36,722 bases of DNA from Thermomucor indicae-seudaticae (lineage: Eukaryota; Mucoromycota; Mucoromycetes; Mucorales; Lichtheimiaceae): NCBI GenBank assembly GCA_000787465.1, contig JSYX01000272.1, positions 1-36,722 on the forward strand, given 5' to 3'. Shown here piece after piece: positions 24,076-35,697 of this stretch. The notes under the pieces are model-generated. The model saw nothing but the letters and a program-made list of their open reading frames with translations, ran no database searches and was not told where the DNA came from. Each line of letters opens with the position of its first letter. The first letter of the stretch is position 1. The position numbers were made by a program, and so were the translations under genes.

Positions 24076-26836
24076 ATGGACAACAATGTAGAAGAGCATA
24101 CGACATGTTGGAAGATCAGGAGCAAAAACAGCGATCCGTCAGAACCAGCACGGCGCTACGTATACAGACGCTCGATAACTGGAGAAGGCAGCTCTGCTGC
24201 GGGTGTTCTTAATGTCCACACCGACAGCGAAGGCGCTGCATTTGAGGATCGCTTGAAAGAATTTGCGCAGCGACAATCGACAATTTCCATAGTTGCCCAG
24301 CTTCGTCAAGAATCATTGAAAGAGCTTCAGCGTCGGCAAACGGAGCGAGAAGCAAGAAGACTCCAAGAAGAAAGCAGCGGCGGCCAGATGCCAGCAGGTG
24401 ACCAGCAACAGACACCCAAAGTTATTGAGCAAAGTTCGAGACCGTATGTTTTTGAGAGCCCTTCTAAATGTTTAACTGATACGGAACGAAAGACGTGGCA
24501 AGCGAGCATTCGAAACGACGCGATGCTTACGTATCCTCATCAATGGTTAAGACTTGCCAGTATTTTCAGCGTTCAGTCCAAAACAGCACGCCAGTCCAGT
24601 TTGCTGACTCAAGCGACACAAAAAGCGGCATTTGAAGATGCTGGGATAACCGAGTCAAATAAACCAGAAAACTATCTGAAAATACGCGATATTCAGAATC
24701 GAAATTATGCACGAGACGCGTAGGTGAACTCGTGATTACACTGTTGTTTCTAAGTTTGACAGCCCGCATTTTTTTCCTGTAGCGTGAATGAAGGAGTGAA
24801 GTACATGGAGAGCGGTAGGATTAAAGATGCATTGGATTGTTACAAGCGGGCGCTGGACATGGACCCCAAATATGCCGAAGGCTGGTACCGCGCCGCTGAA
24901 AGGTTGGATACCAAATTCCTCGACACTTGGCCGCGCTACTTCTAACTCATTTCTTTTTACCTTGGGCAGTTTACTTCGAGAGCGTTGTACGCAGGAGGCA
25001 GTGGAACAGCTGGAGCGGGCTCTTCGACTGGATCCGAATCATGAACCAGCAAAAGCATTACTATGCAGCATAAAAAACATTTCATCTTTGCCGGAAAAAG
25101 AGCGTCGTCCACGTCCATGTTCACGCTCGCCATCGCGTAGACGCTCACGATCACGTTCGCGTTCGCGCTCACCGTCGCGTAGACGTCATCGTAGTAGAAA
25201 CGATCGTACTGACAGGAGTGAGCGATCCAGATCATCAGCTTACAAAGACAAAAAAGGTGGTCAAAGAAGTAGGGGAAGATCAAGGTCACCAGCGCGCAGG
25301 GATCGGAGCGGTGAGCGAAGGAGACGAAGAAGAAGCAGATCAAGGTCATTATCACGCAGAGACAGAACCTATAGTCGAAGAAGTAGAGCAGACAGATCGC
25401 GGTCACCGTCGCGGAATAGGGATCGGAGCAGTAAGAGATCGAGAAGAGGACGATCCGATACTCTGACCAGTCCTGAACGACGCGAAAAGAATGAGCGAAC
25501 AAAATCTCCTTTGCGAACGGACGTAAAAGATGAACGAGTAAGGAATAAGGAGAGACGAGAACGAACACCGAATAAAGACAAAGCTCGGACTCGATCAACA
25601 GAATCAGAACGTCTACGGTCGCCTCGGCGGAAAGAAGCGCATGACGTCTCGATGAAAGCAGAACGGAAAGGAGCAGGAACCTCGGATGAGACTACTTTTC
25701 GATCAACAGAACCAAAGCGTTCACAGTCGCCTTCGCGGAAACAAGCACATGATACCTCCGGGAAGACGGAACGAAAAAGACCAGAGACACTGGATAAGGA
25801 TAAGGTTACTTCTCGGTCCACGGAATCACGGTCATCTCGACGAGAAAAAGCGGATGACGCTTCGACGAAAACAGAAACAAAAGGAGCAGAGGAGGATCAT
25901 GCAAAGCTTGAGGAACAGTCTAAGAAAGATGTGAAGTCTACAAGGGAGGGAGAAGCAGATAAGGAAAAAGCAAGCCGAAGCGCATCAACATCAAAAAGTG
26001 TATCAAGAAGCGATCGGTCTAAAGCCAAAGATGATTCATCTGCACCAGTACGTGATAGCCAACGTAATGAACAGAGGACTGAAAAAGAATCGGATTCGCG
26101 CTCGAGCAAAGATAAGGACGTCCGTCGGTCATCTGATAAAAAGTCAGATAAAAAGGAGGATGAAAAAAGGGAAGAAAGTCGTGGACGAGGGAGACCAAGA
26201 TCCCCATATCGCACGAACCGCGCTCGATGGCGAAGACGAAGTAGATCACGCTCGAGGTCTCCTCTAAGGAAATACTCGAATGGTGGTTTAGCCAGCAGAC
26301 GTAGATCACGGTCTCCACGAAAGGACGATCGCAGTAGACGTGGCATAAGGGAGTCAGAGCAAGCGAGATCTGATGCTGAAACCATGGCAGCCAGTAGCTC
26401 AGATAAAGAGAAGTCAAGGCGATCTGTTGACAAAGGAAAAGAAAAATCCAGGACGGATGTGGACGGTTCTGCAAAAGATACCACGACCAGTCGAAAACGG
26501 AGCAGAGAACGATCAAAATCACCAGTAAGGACTAGCTCCAACAAGGAAGGAAATACCTCGGATATCACAAGCAGTCGAATACGGACCAGATATCAGTCAA
26601 AATCACCAGAAAGAACCAACTCCAACAAGGAAGGAGATATCCCGCCTACAAAAGATACCAGAACTAGCAGAAGACGAGCCAGAGACAGATCAGAATCACC
26701 AGTCAGGACCAAATCCTATAAGGAAGCTACGAAAGATACCGGAACCAGTCGAAAACGGAGTAGAGGTCGGTCCGAATCACCAGAAAGGACGACTTCGAAG
26801 AGTGAACGCGAACGGAAGAAGCAGAAAAGAGATTAA
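24076..26836 (+). CDS. TPR protein with long RS domain (TTC14-like)
   Basis: Three exons, 24076-24719, 24783-24902 and 24970-26836; 876 aa. Residues 1-215 are charged and helical with a coiled-coil-like stretch (LRQESLKELQRRQTEREARR). A TPR pair is rebuilt only by splicing: AVNEGVKYMESGRIKDALD, YKRALDMDPKYAEGWY, then the second repeat EAVEQLERALRLDPNHEPA. The remaining about 560 residues are an RS/RD/KE-rich tail opening with SRSPSRRRSRSRSRSRS and ending KKQKRD, a nuclear-signal-like end. TPR followed by an RS tail resembles animal TTC14, but I see no S1 RNA-binding domain. A splicing or nuclear-speckle role is inference. Two different internal repeat families occupy the tail. Long antisense open frames are a by-product of codon bias. 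Confidence 0.85.
25580..25890 (+). repeat. Coding repeat family A in RS tail
   Basis: Three imperfect copies of a unit of about 35 residues: (R)STE..R..SP.RK.AHD.S.K.ERK.....D. Copies begin at RSTESERLRSPRRKEAHD, RSTEPKRSQSPSRKQAHD and RSTESRSSRREKADD. The third copy has lost the SP dipeptide. They look like recent tandem duplications followed by drift. Confidence 0.75.
26470..26805 (+). repeat. Coding repeat family B in RS tail
   Basis: Four imperfect copies of a unit of about 28 residues, DT.TSRKRSR.RS.SP.RT.SNKEG: TSRKRSRERSKSPVRT, SSRIRTRYQSKSPERT, TSRRRARDRSESPVRT and TSRKRSRGRSESPERT. Each carries one S-x-SP phospho-site. The unit differs from family A, so two separate expansions built the tail. 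Confidence 0.8.
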
Positions 26837-27265
26837 TCGCTTAACGAAAAACACTGAGTGTGTTTGTTATTAGAAGTTTGTATATATTTCTTTTGATATT
26901 GAAGCTTCAGAAATGAGCATAAAGTGTGTTTGTTTCAATTGTATCTTTTCAGCTATTGAGGTTTAGCGTCAAGGGGAAAACCATGCTCTCTAAAATAGCG
27001 CAAAAAGCAAATGTACCATCAGAAGGAGATATACGTCCAATCTTCCTGTTTATCAGAAGGGGCAAGAATACAACAGATGTTTCCTTTTGCGAGGTAACTT
27101 CGCTGTGGAATAGTATATGGTTATAGGTAGATTGCAGTTGCAGGAGGTAGTAACTTGTAATACAGGGTCTACAAAGCGATGATGATGAAGGGAAAGGATA
27201 TATATCGGTCATGCAGAAGTGGTTCGGGTCAGGAATAATAACATATAGTACACGTTGAATAAGAA
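26837..27265. other. Convergent intergenic region
   Basis: 3' flanks of the TPR-RS gene and the TBC gene, AT-rich, without a recognisable gene. Confidence 0.6.
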
Positions 27266-29884
27266 TTAAACATATCCTTGGTAGTAAGTTTGTGAGGTCT
27301 TCGTAGTATTGATTGCTTCTTCTTTGCCGGATGCAAACGTCGGAAGTTGTTGTGTAGTTTGCCGTGAAGTGCTGAATGCCTTTAGACGACTGTAAGGAGA
27401 AACAGACGTGTTATTATTGGTGCTCATCATTTGGGAGAATCGGTTTATTAAGGAGTGAGTGCGCGGCGGCACACGGTCCGAGCGTGTTGAGGATACAGAA
27501 CTGGAGCGATGCAATCCGTCCGCAAGCGTGTCAGTTCCATTCTGGTATGCTGAGCTAGCTCGTCTCATCTTCGTTGCTAGTCCGTTCACGGAAGCGAGCC
27601 TTTGAGACAGACTCCTTGCCATCTCGCCTGTACTTGCCCGTTTCCAGGCGTCGGTTACTTCCCGCGTACTTGCGCGTCGAAAGAATTCATCCAATGATTC
27701 TTTGGATTCCCTTCGGAACGAATCAAAGCTCTGTCGAGCCATATCCGTCGTGTCACGTAAACGCTGCAGTCGACTACCAGAGCCGCTGGATGCAACGGAC
27801 GAAGTGTCGCTCCAATCGCTGGAAAAGAACCCGCTGCATCGTTGGTCGTTAACACCTGGCACAATTTGACCAGCCGCCAGTGCTTTCAAGCGCCTATCTC
27901 GGATTGAATAAGCCGCGGTTAAAACCACTTGAATGTCGTCAATGGGGTAATTCTGTAAATATCTATTATAAGCACGATGTTCCCCGATATGCTGGATCAA
28001 ACTTCACCTGCAGTAATCGAACGTTTCCCGCAAAATCGTCTTTCAAAATCTCCTGACGTACGCATCTTCTTGCAGGTCAAGATAATGCGATTTGCTTTAA
28101 TACATGTAGAATATAAACTTACATAACCATTGCAACCGTGAAATCCAGCAGAAACTCAAAACGCATGTCGTTTGAGTCCTCCTGAGTTCCTCGATCAGCC
28201 AAGATAGAGTCCCATAACCGAATCACGTCGGGCAAATCCCATTCCTGCGAACACAGCACAGTAATCCAGCGGAACGCATAGTATTGTTCCTTGATATCTT
28301 TGCGCTTCAGGTCGCGCCATAACGGTTTATCCACCCATGAAAGCCGCTGACTCATGCGCTGCATCGTTGCATTGATACCAGTGCTTGCGTCTTGATCCAT
28401 TGAGCGTACAAAATGGTCGCGTACGTCAGACATGAGGATGGTGAATACAAAGAAAGCGTCTGCCTCTGCGTGCGCCTGCGATTCAGGATGGCTGTCTTTG
28501 GCGAACACGTAGTATATCGGTGCTAAAAGCTCATTCATGCCTTGTACATAGCCGACTCCTGGATTGAGTTTTGCATAAACAAAAAGAATGCGCTCAACAG
28601 CTTCCCAGTGCAAATCCTGTGCATTTGGATCTAACAAGCGCTCGTTTGATTGATCACCCTGGCCGGCTTGTATACCAAAGTCGTTATTCATATGGGCAAT
28701 GCGAGCAAAGATTGCGCGGCGGTTAGGTATATAAGGACAAAGCGGTTTGAGGTTCTTCAGGTCATATTTGCGTTTCGGTTGAGGGATAACGGATGCTGTC
28801 AAGTTACTACTGCTGCTCTTGAATGCAGATGAAAACTTGCGCACAATGTTACGCGGTGAGGTGGACGTGTCTGCGGCAACTACTCCAGACTGTGACGAAT
28901 GAACAGAGCTCCGCGAGTTAGAACGGGATCTGTTGTTGTTGCTACTACCGTTAGCTACAGTAGCGGTACGGAGCGATTTCTTTGATGCTGTGGAAGACGA
29001 CCTGGGCCGTCCCATGAACCCGAAAGAGAATCTTCGACCAGCGGGTTTCTCATTATCTTCCGTGGCTGTTAGCGGATCTGAGGCCTCATCTTCTTTTTGT
29101 GACGTATTAGGAGGAGACAATGGATTTAATGGGTTGCGTGGCACGTGCGTCTGGAAGAAGGCAATATCTGGTAATGTCCGCCGTACATCCTTATCGATCT
29201 GTTCCAGGATGTTATTGTCATGGAAATAAATGGCCCACTTTGAACCCGGTTCGACATTTAGAGGCTAACATGACAGGTATGAAAAAACCCAGTACCGTGA
29301 CCATAAGTACCAGTCATCATTCTTACATGGTCTGTGCTTGGTGGCTCACCGTCTGGATCTTCCAATAGGTCTCTGACCCAATTCTAAAACCAATATGTTA
29401 CAGGTTAAGAGGATCCACGGTCTCATGTGAATGTTTGAAACTAACATACATAGTAACACATTCTTTGCGTTGCCAAGACTTTACTCCACATGCGTTTATC
29501 CGGTGGCAAATACCCAATTAGTACTTTCCAAGCTGTGGCACGCAACCCGGACTCGTCAGGTATGCCTGCAAGAGAGTCGCTTTATTGTTTAATAAATTTG
29601 AAATAGACCAAACAGAAAGAAGCACACACAGACCATAGAAACATGCCTCGCGGAAAGATTTCATATCAATGACCGGTTTCCACTCCGGATCAGCTTCATC
29701 ATTTGGAATGTCCGTGCTCAACGTAGTTTCAAAATACTTTAACCTGCCCGGTCATTGTCAAACAATAAACACAGTATTAGTAGGCTCGGTTCATAGAGAA
29801 GCGATAGACAAAGTGTACGACACCAGGAAGGTTGGATATATGGTTTGTTTGTCACCCTTACCTTTCTTTAAAAGTCGAGTCCAT
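27266..29884 (-). CDS. TBC-domain Rab GTPase-activating protein (TBC1D13-like)
   Basis: Seven exons: 29884-29862, 29743-29634, 29565-29450, 29383-29327, 29264-28123, 28065-28008 and 27952-27266; 730 aa. The first coding exon is only 23 nt (MDSTFKE plus two bases). The N-terminal TBC part reads FREACFYGGIPDESGLRATA, then WKVLIGYLPPDKRMWSK and WVRDLLEDP. The catalytic Arg finger lies in IDKDVRRTLPD and the Gln finger in GYVQGMNELLAP; both are present, so it should be an active GAP. A Ser/Arg-rich insert of about 130 residues splits the TBC domain between QTHVPRNPLNP and PNRRAIFARI. The end of the domain is WDLPDVIRLWDSIL, DFAGNVRLLQNYPI and DIQVVL. A Ser-rich tail of about 200 residues carries several RRxS sites. 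Exon 6 has a tandem acceptor (AAGAAG). TBC1D13 acts on Rab35/Rab10 in animals; the fungal target is unknown. Confidence 0.93.
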
Positions 29885-31877
29885 AAGGTTGGGCAATGTG
29901 AAATTTGTGCAGAGAGCGGAAGAAAGTTGCTTTAAATAGGGCTGAGAATTTTGCATTCCGCTTTAATGTGCCAGGCCCTCTGGCGGTTTCTGCAGTGCCA
30001 CAACCAAGCGAAGCTCTAAAATAAAGCGCGCATTATACTTACTAACCAACGGACTGTTTCAAAAAGGATGCTGAATGCCAATTGTTTGCTTGAAACAAAA
30101 GGCGCAGGAAATGTACCGTCTATACAGGAGGACCTCCAAGACTAACGGGAAGTCATTCACTGAGGCGTGGTGCACTACGTACGACAGGAAATAGTCACGT
30201 GCTATACTATGAAACAGTGTATATCTAGATGCCGTTAATCTCCCACTAAGAATTAAGTGCGCTATAATGTCATATTAGGCATAACTCATGGCGGACAGTT
30301 AGGATATACTACAGGGAGGGAGAGAAAAAGTAATCAATGCTGCTACTGTAGATTTCCGAGAGCACAAATATTGCATCTACTTCGACATTTTCACGTTTCA
30401 TTAATCTCTGTATCTAGTTGTTTTTGCGCATACTTTGCTTACTTATCTTAACACGGAGAAAAGTAAGAGTTCTAGATATTTTTCCGTGATCCAGATTACT
30501 TTGCTACTTCCTCAGAATGAGATAGGCTGCGTTCATCAGTTTAAATGCCAAAGTGGTCAATTTCTCCCATATTCAATGCTTTTCGGATATTGTCAGATTC
30601 GATAGCCACATTGCTAAATTGCAGACCTAGCAGTACGTGTGCTTTCGCTCGGAGGATACTTGTATGAACGCTTATTTTACGAAGATGAGATGCTTACATG
30701 TGCAGCGGGTTGAAGCCTTATCCCTTTACGCATTAAACCCGAACTTTCTCCTGCGGAGAACCTAATAACAAGCTTTCATAACAGGAAATAATCAAGTCGT
30801 CTCATTCTAGCTGTAGGCAAACCAACAGTTGCCACTTTATCCGCTAAAGGGTAATTACTGAGGCTAGAAACCGCTTATCGACAATATGTCTTTGGTAACA
30901 GTTTAGTCATGATCCACATGTTTGGTCCACTAGCCAACCGCGTCACTGAAACAGCCAGGGCGAGAATACGTGCTTCTTCTGCATAGCTCCAACCCGCCTA
31001 ACTTCGATAAAGGTACGGCCCGTATATAGATTGAGAAGTTCACGTCTGCATACATATTTCAAAGCCATCACATGTAAAGATCGCGCTAAGAGAACATTGC
31101 ATTTAACTAACGTGGCGCTAATTGTAGCATTGGGCGTTTTCCTGTAGCTTGCTGGTTCAAACCTTTTCTAGCCCAGAGTTCTGAATCAACTTCGAATCTT
31201 TTCAATGTACAATACAGTGCCATAGGGATATAACCATCTCATAGATCAACACGAATAAATCAGATAAATGTGAATACAAATATGCGTCGCTTTGGGAGCT
31301 TGCTATGATCAAAGTATGAACTGAGGACTGTAGTACGTTCATATCATTCATAACGCTACTGTCTGTCGGTATCGTATGATATACGGCAGAAGATCCCAAA
31401 TATCCATTAATCCGGTTATCAAGCGCGTCGAGACTCAAGATCCTGCGTTTCCGGATGACCTTTCACCCTTTCTAAGGCTTTCCTCCGTATCATATATATC
31501 GTGACATTGACTTCGCAGGTTACCATCACTGCGTCAGGTAACTGGAATTTTATAGCAAGCCACTAGCTTTCTTCGCGACACTCCAGGTAATGCTGCCAAT
31601 TCGTGCTTAAGACAGATTACAGACATACCGCGTTTCGAAAGCTGAAGATCCGGCCAATGTTTACCGTTCCTCTAAAGTTCAAAGTCCGCTCGGTTGCCAA
31701 GTTATGGTTTCTGGGCAATATCATCCATTCGCAATAACTGCTCTTTTGACTAAAAGCCAAGTCCATAAATCGAATACAAAAGCTAATGGAATTAATAGAT
31801 TAAAGATCATATTAGTATGGTATCAAATAGTAATTATTTGTACATCCGAAAGAAAATAGCAAAAACATCCAAACATT
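29885..31877. other. Gene-poor 2-kb stretch
   Basis: Contains the TBC promoter and the 3' flank of the forkhead gene. No intact gene is seen. The only protein-like reading is a 78-codon minus-strand frame at 31202-31438 (SLDALDNRINGYLGSSAVYH and onward). It faintly recalls the DxxN helix of PIF1/Helitron helicases but is too short to call. A tRNA B-box-like string near 31147 lacks a matching A box and acceptor stem. Confidence 0.5.
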
Positions 31878-33759
31878 TTATTCATTCGACTTTTTTCCTG
31901 ATTGATCTTCTACAGCCTGCGGTTCTGATGATTCCGTATTGGTTGCTATTGAAGGTGCATTGGAGTCAATTACAGGTCCAGGGGTTTCGGCACTGGAGCT
32001 ATTAACAGCGGTAGATGCTGATATATTAGTAGTGGTCGTTGTGGAAGCCGTAGGTGTTGATGCTGGTAAAGGAGTAGTAGAAACTGGTGTCAAAGGTGGA
32101 GTTGGAACGGGCATTGGTGCTGTTGCGGGGGCAATAGTGGTGGCACTGGATGCTCCCGAATGTGCCCGCAGGGCTGATTGCAGTGTAGCAGAGAATTGAC
32201 TAGCTAAGTGAGGCGGTAATTGAGCGATCGCTTGCGGTAATAACTGCGCAATAGAGGGCGGTAACGGATATCGCACAGGATCCAGTAAATGCTGTCTTAT
32301 TGTAGTTTGCAACTGTAGCTGTATTTGTGCCTGAATGTTTTGTTGCGCATTATGTGCCTGCCCGTTACTGGTCATAGTTGAAGCAGTCGATTTTGCCGCG
32401 GCAACATTCGCAGCCGCTGCTGCTGACGGTGTAGCAGTAGCAGATGCAGCAGTCGACGAGGCGGATGTAGAGGAAGACTCATTCGGGCTCGATATTTGTG
32501 TTTGCGCATTCGATTGTTTATCTTTGGCCGAGCTTGTTGTCTGTTTGGTCGGGCCCGAATTCTGAGCGCTTACTGGCGGCCGATCATCTTCGTTATCAGA
32601 TCCTTCCTTCTTTGCCCGTTTCCGCGGTTCCGGAGAACTACCAGTATCACTTGAGACTGAAGGGGTCTTTGATGTCGGTCTTTTGTTTGTCCGTTTGTTT
32701 ACACCACCATTCATGAACTGGATTTCAGCCTTAGGATCTATTGTCCAGAAAGCACCTTTCCCAGGTTCAGCATCTCCCCTGGGTACCTTGACAAATGCTT
32801 TATTTAATGACAAGTTATGCCTTATAGAGTTCTACCAGTTTTAACGTAAGGATTTCGTTATTTCATTATGTGATAACCGTTATACGTACCTGCCATCCGT
32901 TCTGCGCCATCTGATAATACGGGTAATGGGTGGTAATGTAATTATAAATCTCGTGCAGAGCCATGCGTTTGTCCTCGGTGGAGTTGATGGCCTGAGCAAT
33001 TAATGTTGCATATGAAAATGGTGGTTTTGCGTCTTTGCTCGAAGAGAACACGTTGGAGTCCGAAGCCTCGCTTGACTCTCCATCTGCAGCCTGAGAAGCT
33101 ATGCCGTGTTTTTCAAGGTGTTGTGGGCTAGACATGTATCCGGAGCTTTCGCTGGAACGTAGTCCTGCAGACTGCTGTCCTAAATTCATCCGCGGAAGAA
33201 GGAAAAGAAACGTAGATCCTCCTATTTGAATCTTCGTTCTGCTCGGAATGCAAGTTGTCAGTCTAGAATTGACATGACATGTAAACTATGTGTGAAGATG
33301 AGTTTACCGATTCTCCAGAGGTACAGTTACGCCCTTTTCAACAAACTGCTCGTTAATGAAAGCTCCGTTTTTGCCAAACACCATAATCTCGAAGCGTTGC
33401 GTGACGAAATTGTAGAATAGTCGAGCATGGTGACGGGACACCGACTTAGAATTGCCTAACGGTATATCTACGTTGCCAGGCTTTGCAACTTTACGTCCTA
33501 ACGTTACTTGAAGTGTTCGGATATAATAACAGCAATCGTCCCCTTCTAATTTCGCATATGCTTGAATTGGTCCCGAATCGACAGATGCCGTCGTAGGTTG
33601 CGATTTTTCGTTGCTGTCCGCTGAAGCTGCTGTTGTCTGTTCCTTTGCTTCATTTTCCTCGTTCAGGGAAGCGCTGGTGGAAGGTTGCTGAGCCGTTTCT
33701 GATGCCGCCGTCGAACCCTCAGGGCTCCCGTCGTTGATCTGTTGTTGTAGGGACGTCAT
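31878..33759 (-). CDS. FHA-forkhead transcription factor (Fkh1/Fkh2-type)
   Basis: Three exons, 33759-33308, 33238-32890 and 32831-31878; 584 aa from the ATG giving MTSLQQQ. An FHA domain spans about residues 70-170 ([55 protein letters not shown]) with the phosphothreonine-binding R and SRHHA pattern. The forkhead domain begins about residue 222 ([61 protein letters not shown]) and is rebuilt across an intron at the recognition-helix border. A basic [14 protein letters not shown] region follows, then a long Gln/Ala/Ser/Thr/Pro-rich tail. FHA plus forkhead is the arrangement of yeast Fkh1/2, regulators of G2/M genes. An in-frame intron upstream (33860-33804) suggests the real start may be further 5'. 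Confidence 0.93.
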
Positions 33760-34563
33760 GAATCCCAAAGGTGTCAATAATGAGTTATAGGGTTGGAAAG
33801 AAGCTGAAGAATAACACACCCCGGATTTTTACATCCGCGATCCAGTCGTCTTTGGCTCACCGATCGTATCCGTATCATAGCCAAAATCTTTATTACGGGT
33901 TTTTGGGACTCTCTTTCCATTCTTAAAACCTTTACATTTCTTCGATATGCCAGGGTCTTGCAATCCGAAAGCAACAACACAACCAGTTCTAATAGCCCGT
34001 CCACAGAACAAGTTCAAGGTACTCGACATGGGCTTCAAAGGAAGTCCAAACCTGGCTCGTGCCTTGAGTGCAAAGGAACCGCTGTGGATGGTAATCATGG
34101 ACAAGAACAGGAAAGCTTTACGATATGGGATACACACAAGGTCGAGAGCAATAACCATGGGAAGAACATGCTGCATATTTCCTCTTAAAGTTCATTGGTA
34201 TGTACATCATCTTTCTTATGTCAAAGGCAGATGAAGATTTCTTCACCAACAAGTAACGTACTGAAGCAAAGTATAAATAGAGACAAGACCAGATGCCAGC
34301 GAAATAGATATGTAAACAATAGGGCTCACCCCATGGTCGCACCCGGCCAGGTCGATCGCAGCATTCATCCAATTCAGTAAAGAGAAAAAGATGATCTTGT
34401 TTTGCTATAAGAAGTTTATAGTCAGAATTGAAGAATTATAGGCTATAAACGTACTGGATACCCTGAACACTGCGAGCAAATCAATGATAATCAAAGACAC
34501 CGGATTTACAGGACAATACGGAAAAGAAGCTGCGTTATTGGGTAACCAGTTACGTGATCAAAG
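33760..34563. other. Forkhead 5' region; possible extra exon
   Basis: A 57-bp GT-AG intron (33860-33804; donor gtgagc, acceptor ttcttcag) would join upstream codons reading KRVPKTRNKDFGYDTDTI to ASFQPYNSLLTPLGF and the annotated start in one frame. The start codon of such an exon is unclear; the open frame reaches back to an ATG near 34176. An overlapping plus-strand frame (about 33830-34188) is also stop-free but has no recognisable domain. The remainder (to 34563) is the HDHD2 3' flank, with no gene seen. Confidence 0.4.
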
Positions 34564-35697
34564 CTAGCCTTGGTTTGCCAGCACGCTTTCAATAGCTTCT
34601 ACCACTGAATCAAAAACATGTACCTTTCCTTGTGCGGAGTCCTCATCTCCTGGTCTGTATTTTCCTGTCCGCACTGGATGGGCGCGACGTTAGTTTCCGC
34701 GCGGAGATACTGTTGGTTAATCCACGTACCCAGATAGCGATGTAGACCCAGTTCAACAGCTCCAGCACCGAGATCAGCGTTTACGTCGTCTCCAATGATA
34801 GCCACTTGCTCAGGATTATCCTGCATCCCGCTACACTAGATATTAGTTCTACTACTATGCCTGGGTTTCACAAAGCTTACATTTGTCTTAAAGCCAGCTC
34901 AAAGAAGCTTTTCGTAGGTTTGCCCACTACAGTGGCAGTTTTGCCAGTGGCATATTCGAGCGCCTCTACAAATCCACCGGGTCCCATAGACAACTGCTCA
35001 TCCTTATCTGCAAAGTACTTTGCCTTGTGGACCGCGATCAAATGAACAGAAGGGTCCTTCATGATCAGTCGGAACGCTTGGTTCAACTTGGATGGAAGAT
35101 CAGATAGAGCCAACACGCCTCTTCTGTGCTCGTGCGTTTACCATCTGATAATTAAACTTTGACGGAGCAAGACCGATAACAACAGCATTCGGATCATTGG
35201 TATCCAAGCCTTCAAACTCTTCCATAGCATCTGTTTCCATGAAGAGCATAGGGCTGGTGCAGGGTCAGCAGGCGTTCAAATACAAACTATTGCTGCTAAT
35301 TTACCGTAATTTCAACGCTTGGACGCGTTCTCGACAGGCTGAAAGTGATGTAAAGACCTGGCGATTATTAAATTGAGTTTCTTAGGAATAAATCCTCCAA
35401 TTATGAAAATACCTCGTTCTCTTTCACATCAAAACCCAACTTGTTCAGTTTTTCTACCAAGTGACGCGAGGAGACCTTTGTGCTGTTGGTCGCGAACCTG
35501 GATTAGGTTCACCGCGGAATCTTCAGATGCACTGTCATGATGAGGAGCAAACTAATGGAGGAACCTCACCGGAAGGGGACGCGACTTTTCCTCAGCTTCT
35601 TTATTGCTTCTACAGCACCCGGGATCGCCTTTGTGTCTATATGAATGGTGCCACTGAGATCGATAAGTAAGGCTTTCACTTGTTTCGACGCCATCAT
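34564..35697 (-). CDS. HAD-superfamily phosphatase, HDHD2/LHPP-like
   Basis: Seven exons: 35697-35570, 35497-35413, 35357-35305, 35253-35142, 35086-34881, 34830-34730 and 34673-34564; 264 aa, the size of animal HDHD2. HAD motif I is [12 protein letters not shown] with nucleophile D13; the usual second Asp is Ser, as HDHD2 has Asn. Motif II is FATNSTK, motif [13 protein letters not shown] and motif [11 protein letters not shown]. The C2-type cap lies between ([48 protein letters not shown]). It ends [12 protein letters not shown]. The family removes phosphate from small molecules or phospho-histidine/lysine; the substrate here is unknown. It is cytosolic with no targeting signal. Two ATGs open the frame; the first is used here. 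Confidence 0.93.

Noticed and set aside
24957..25598. 213-codon antisense open frame opposite the start of the RS tail
   Set aside because: Same cause: codon bias of the sense strand leaves few stops; no recognisable protein.
25897..26568. 223-codon antisense open frame opposite the RS tail
   Set aside because: It mirrors the AGA/TCA-rich repeats of the sense gene; low-complexity Ser/Leu/Arg composition, no domain, and the sense strand has clear TPR and RS features.
31140..31165. tRNA B-box-like string (ctggttcaaacc)
   Set aside because: No matching A box, anticodon arm or paired acceptor stem within tRNA distance.
31939..32199. Val/Gly/Ala-rich plus-strand open frame
   Set aside because: It is the shadow of the Thr/Pro/Ala-rich forkhead tail on the minus strand.
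33947..34234. Overlapping plus-strand frames upstream of the forkhead gene
   Set aside because: Stop-free but without domain, splice partners or clear start; the region is better explained as the forkhead leader or first exon.
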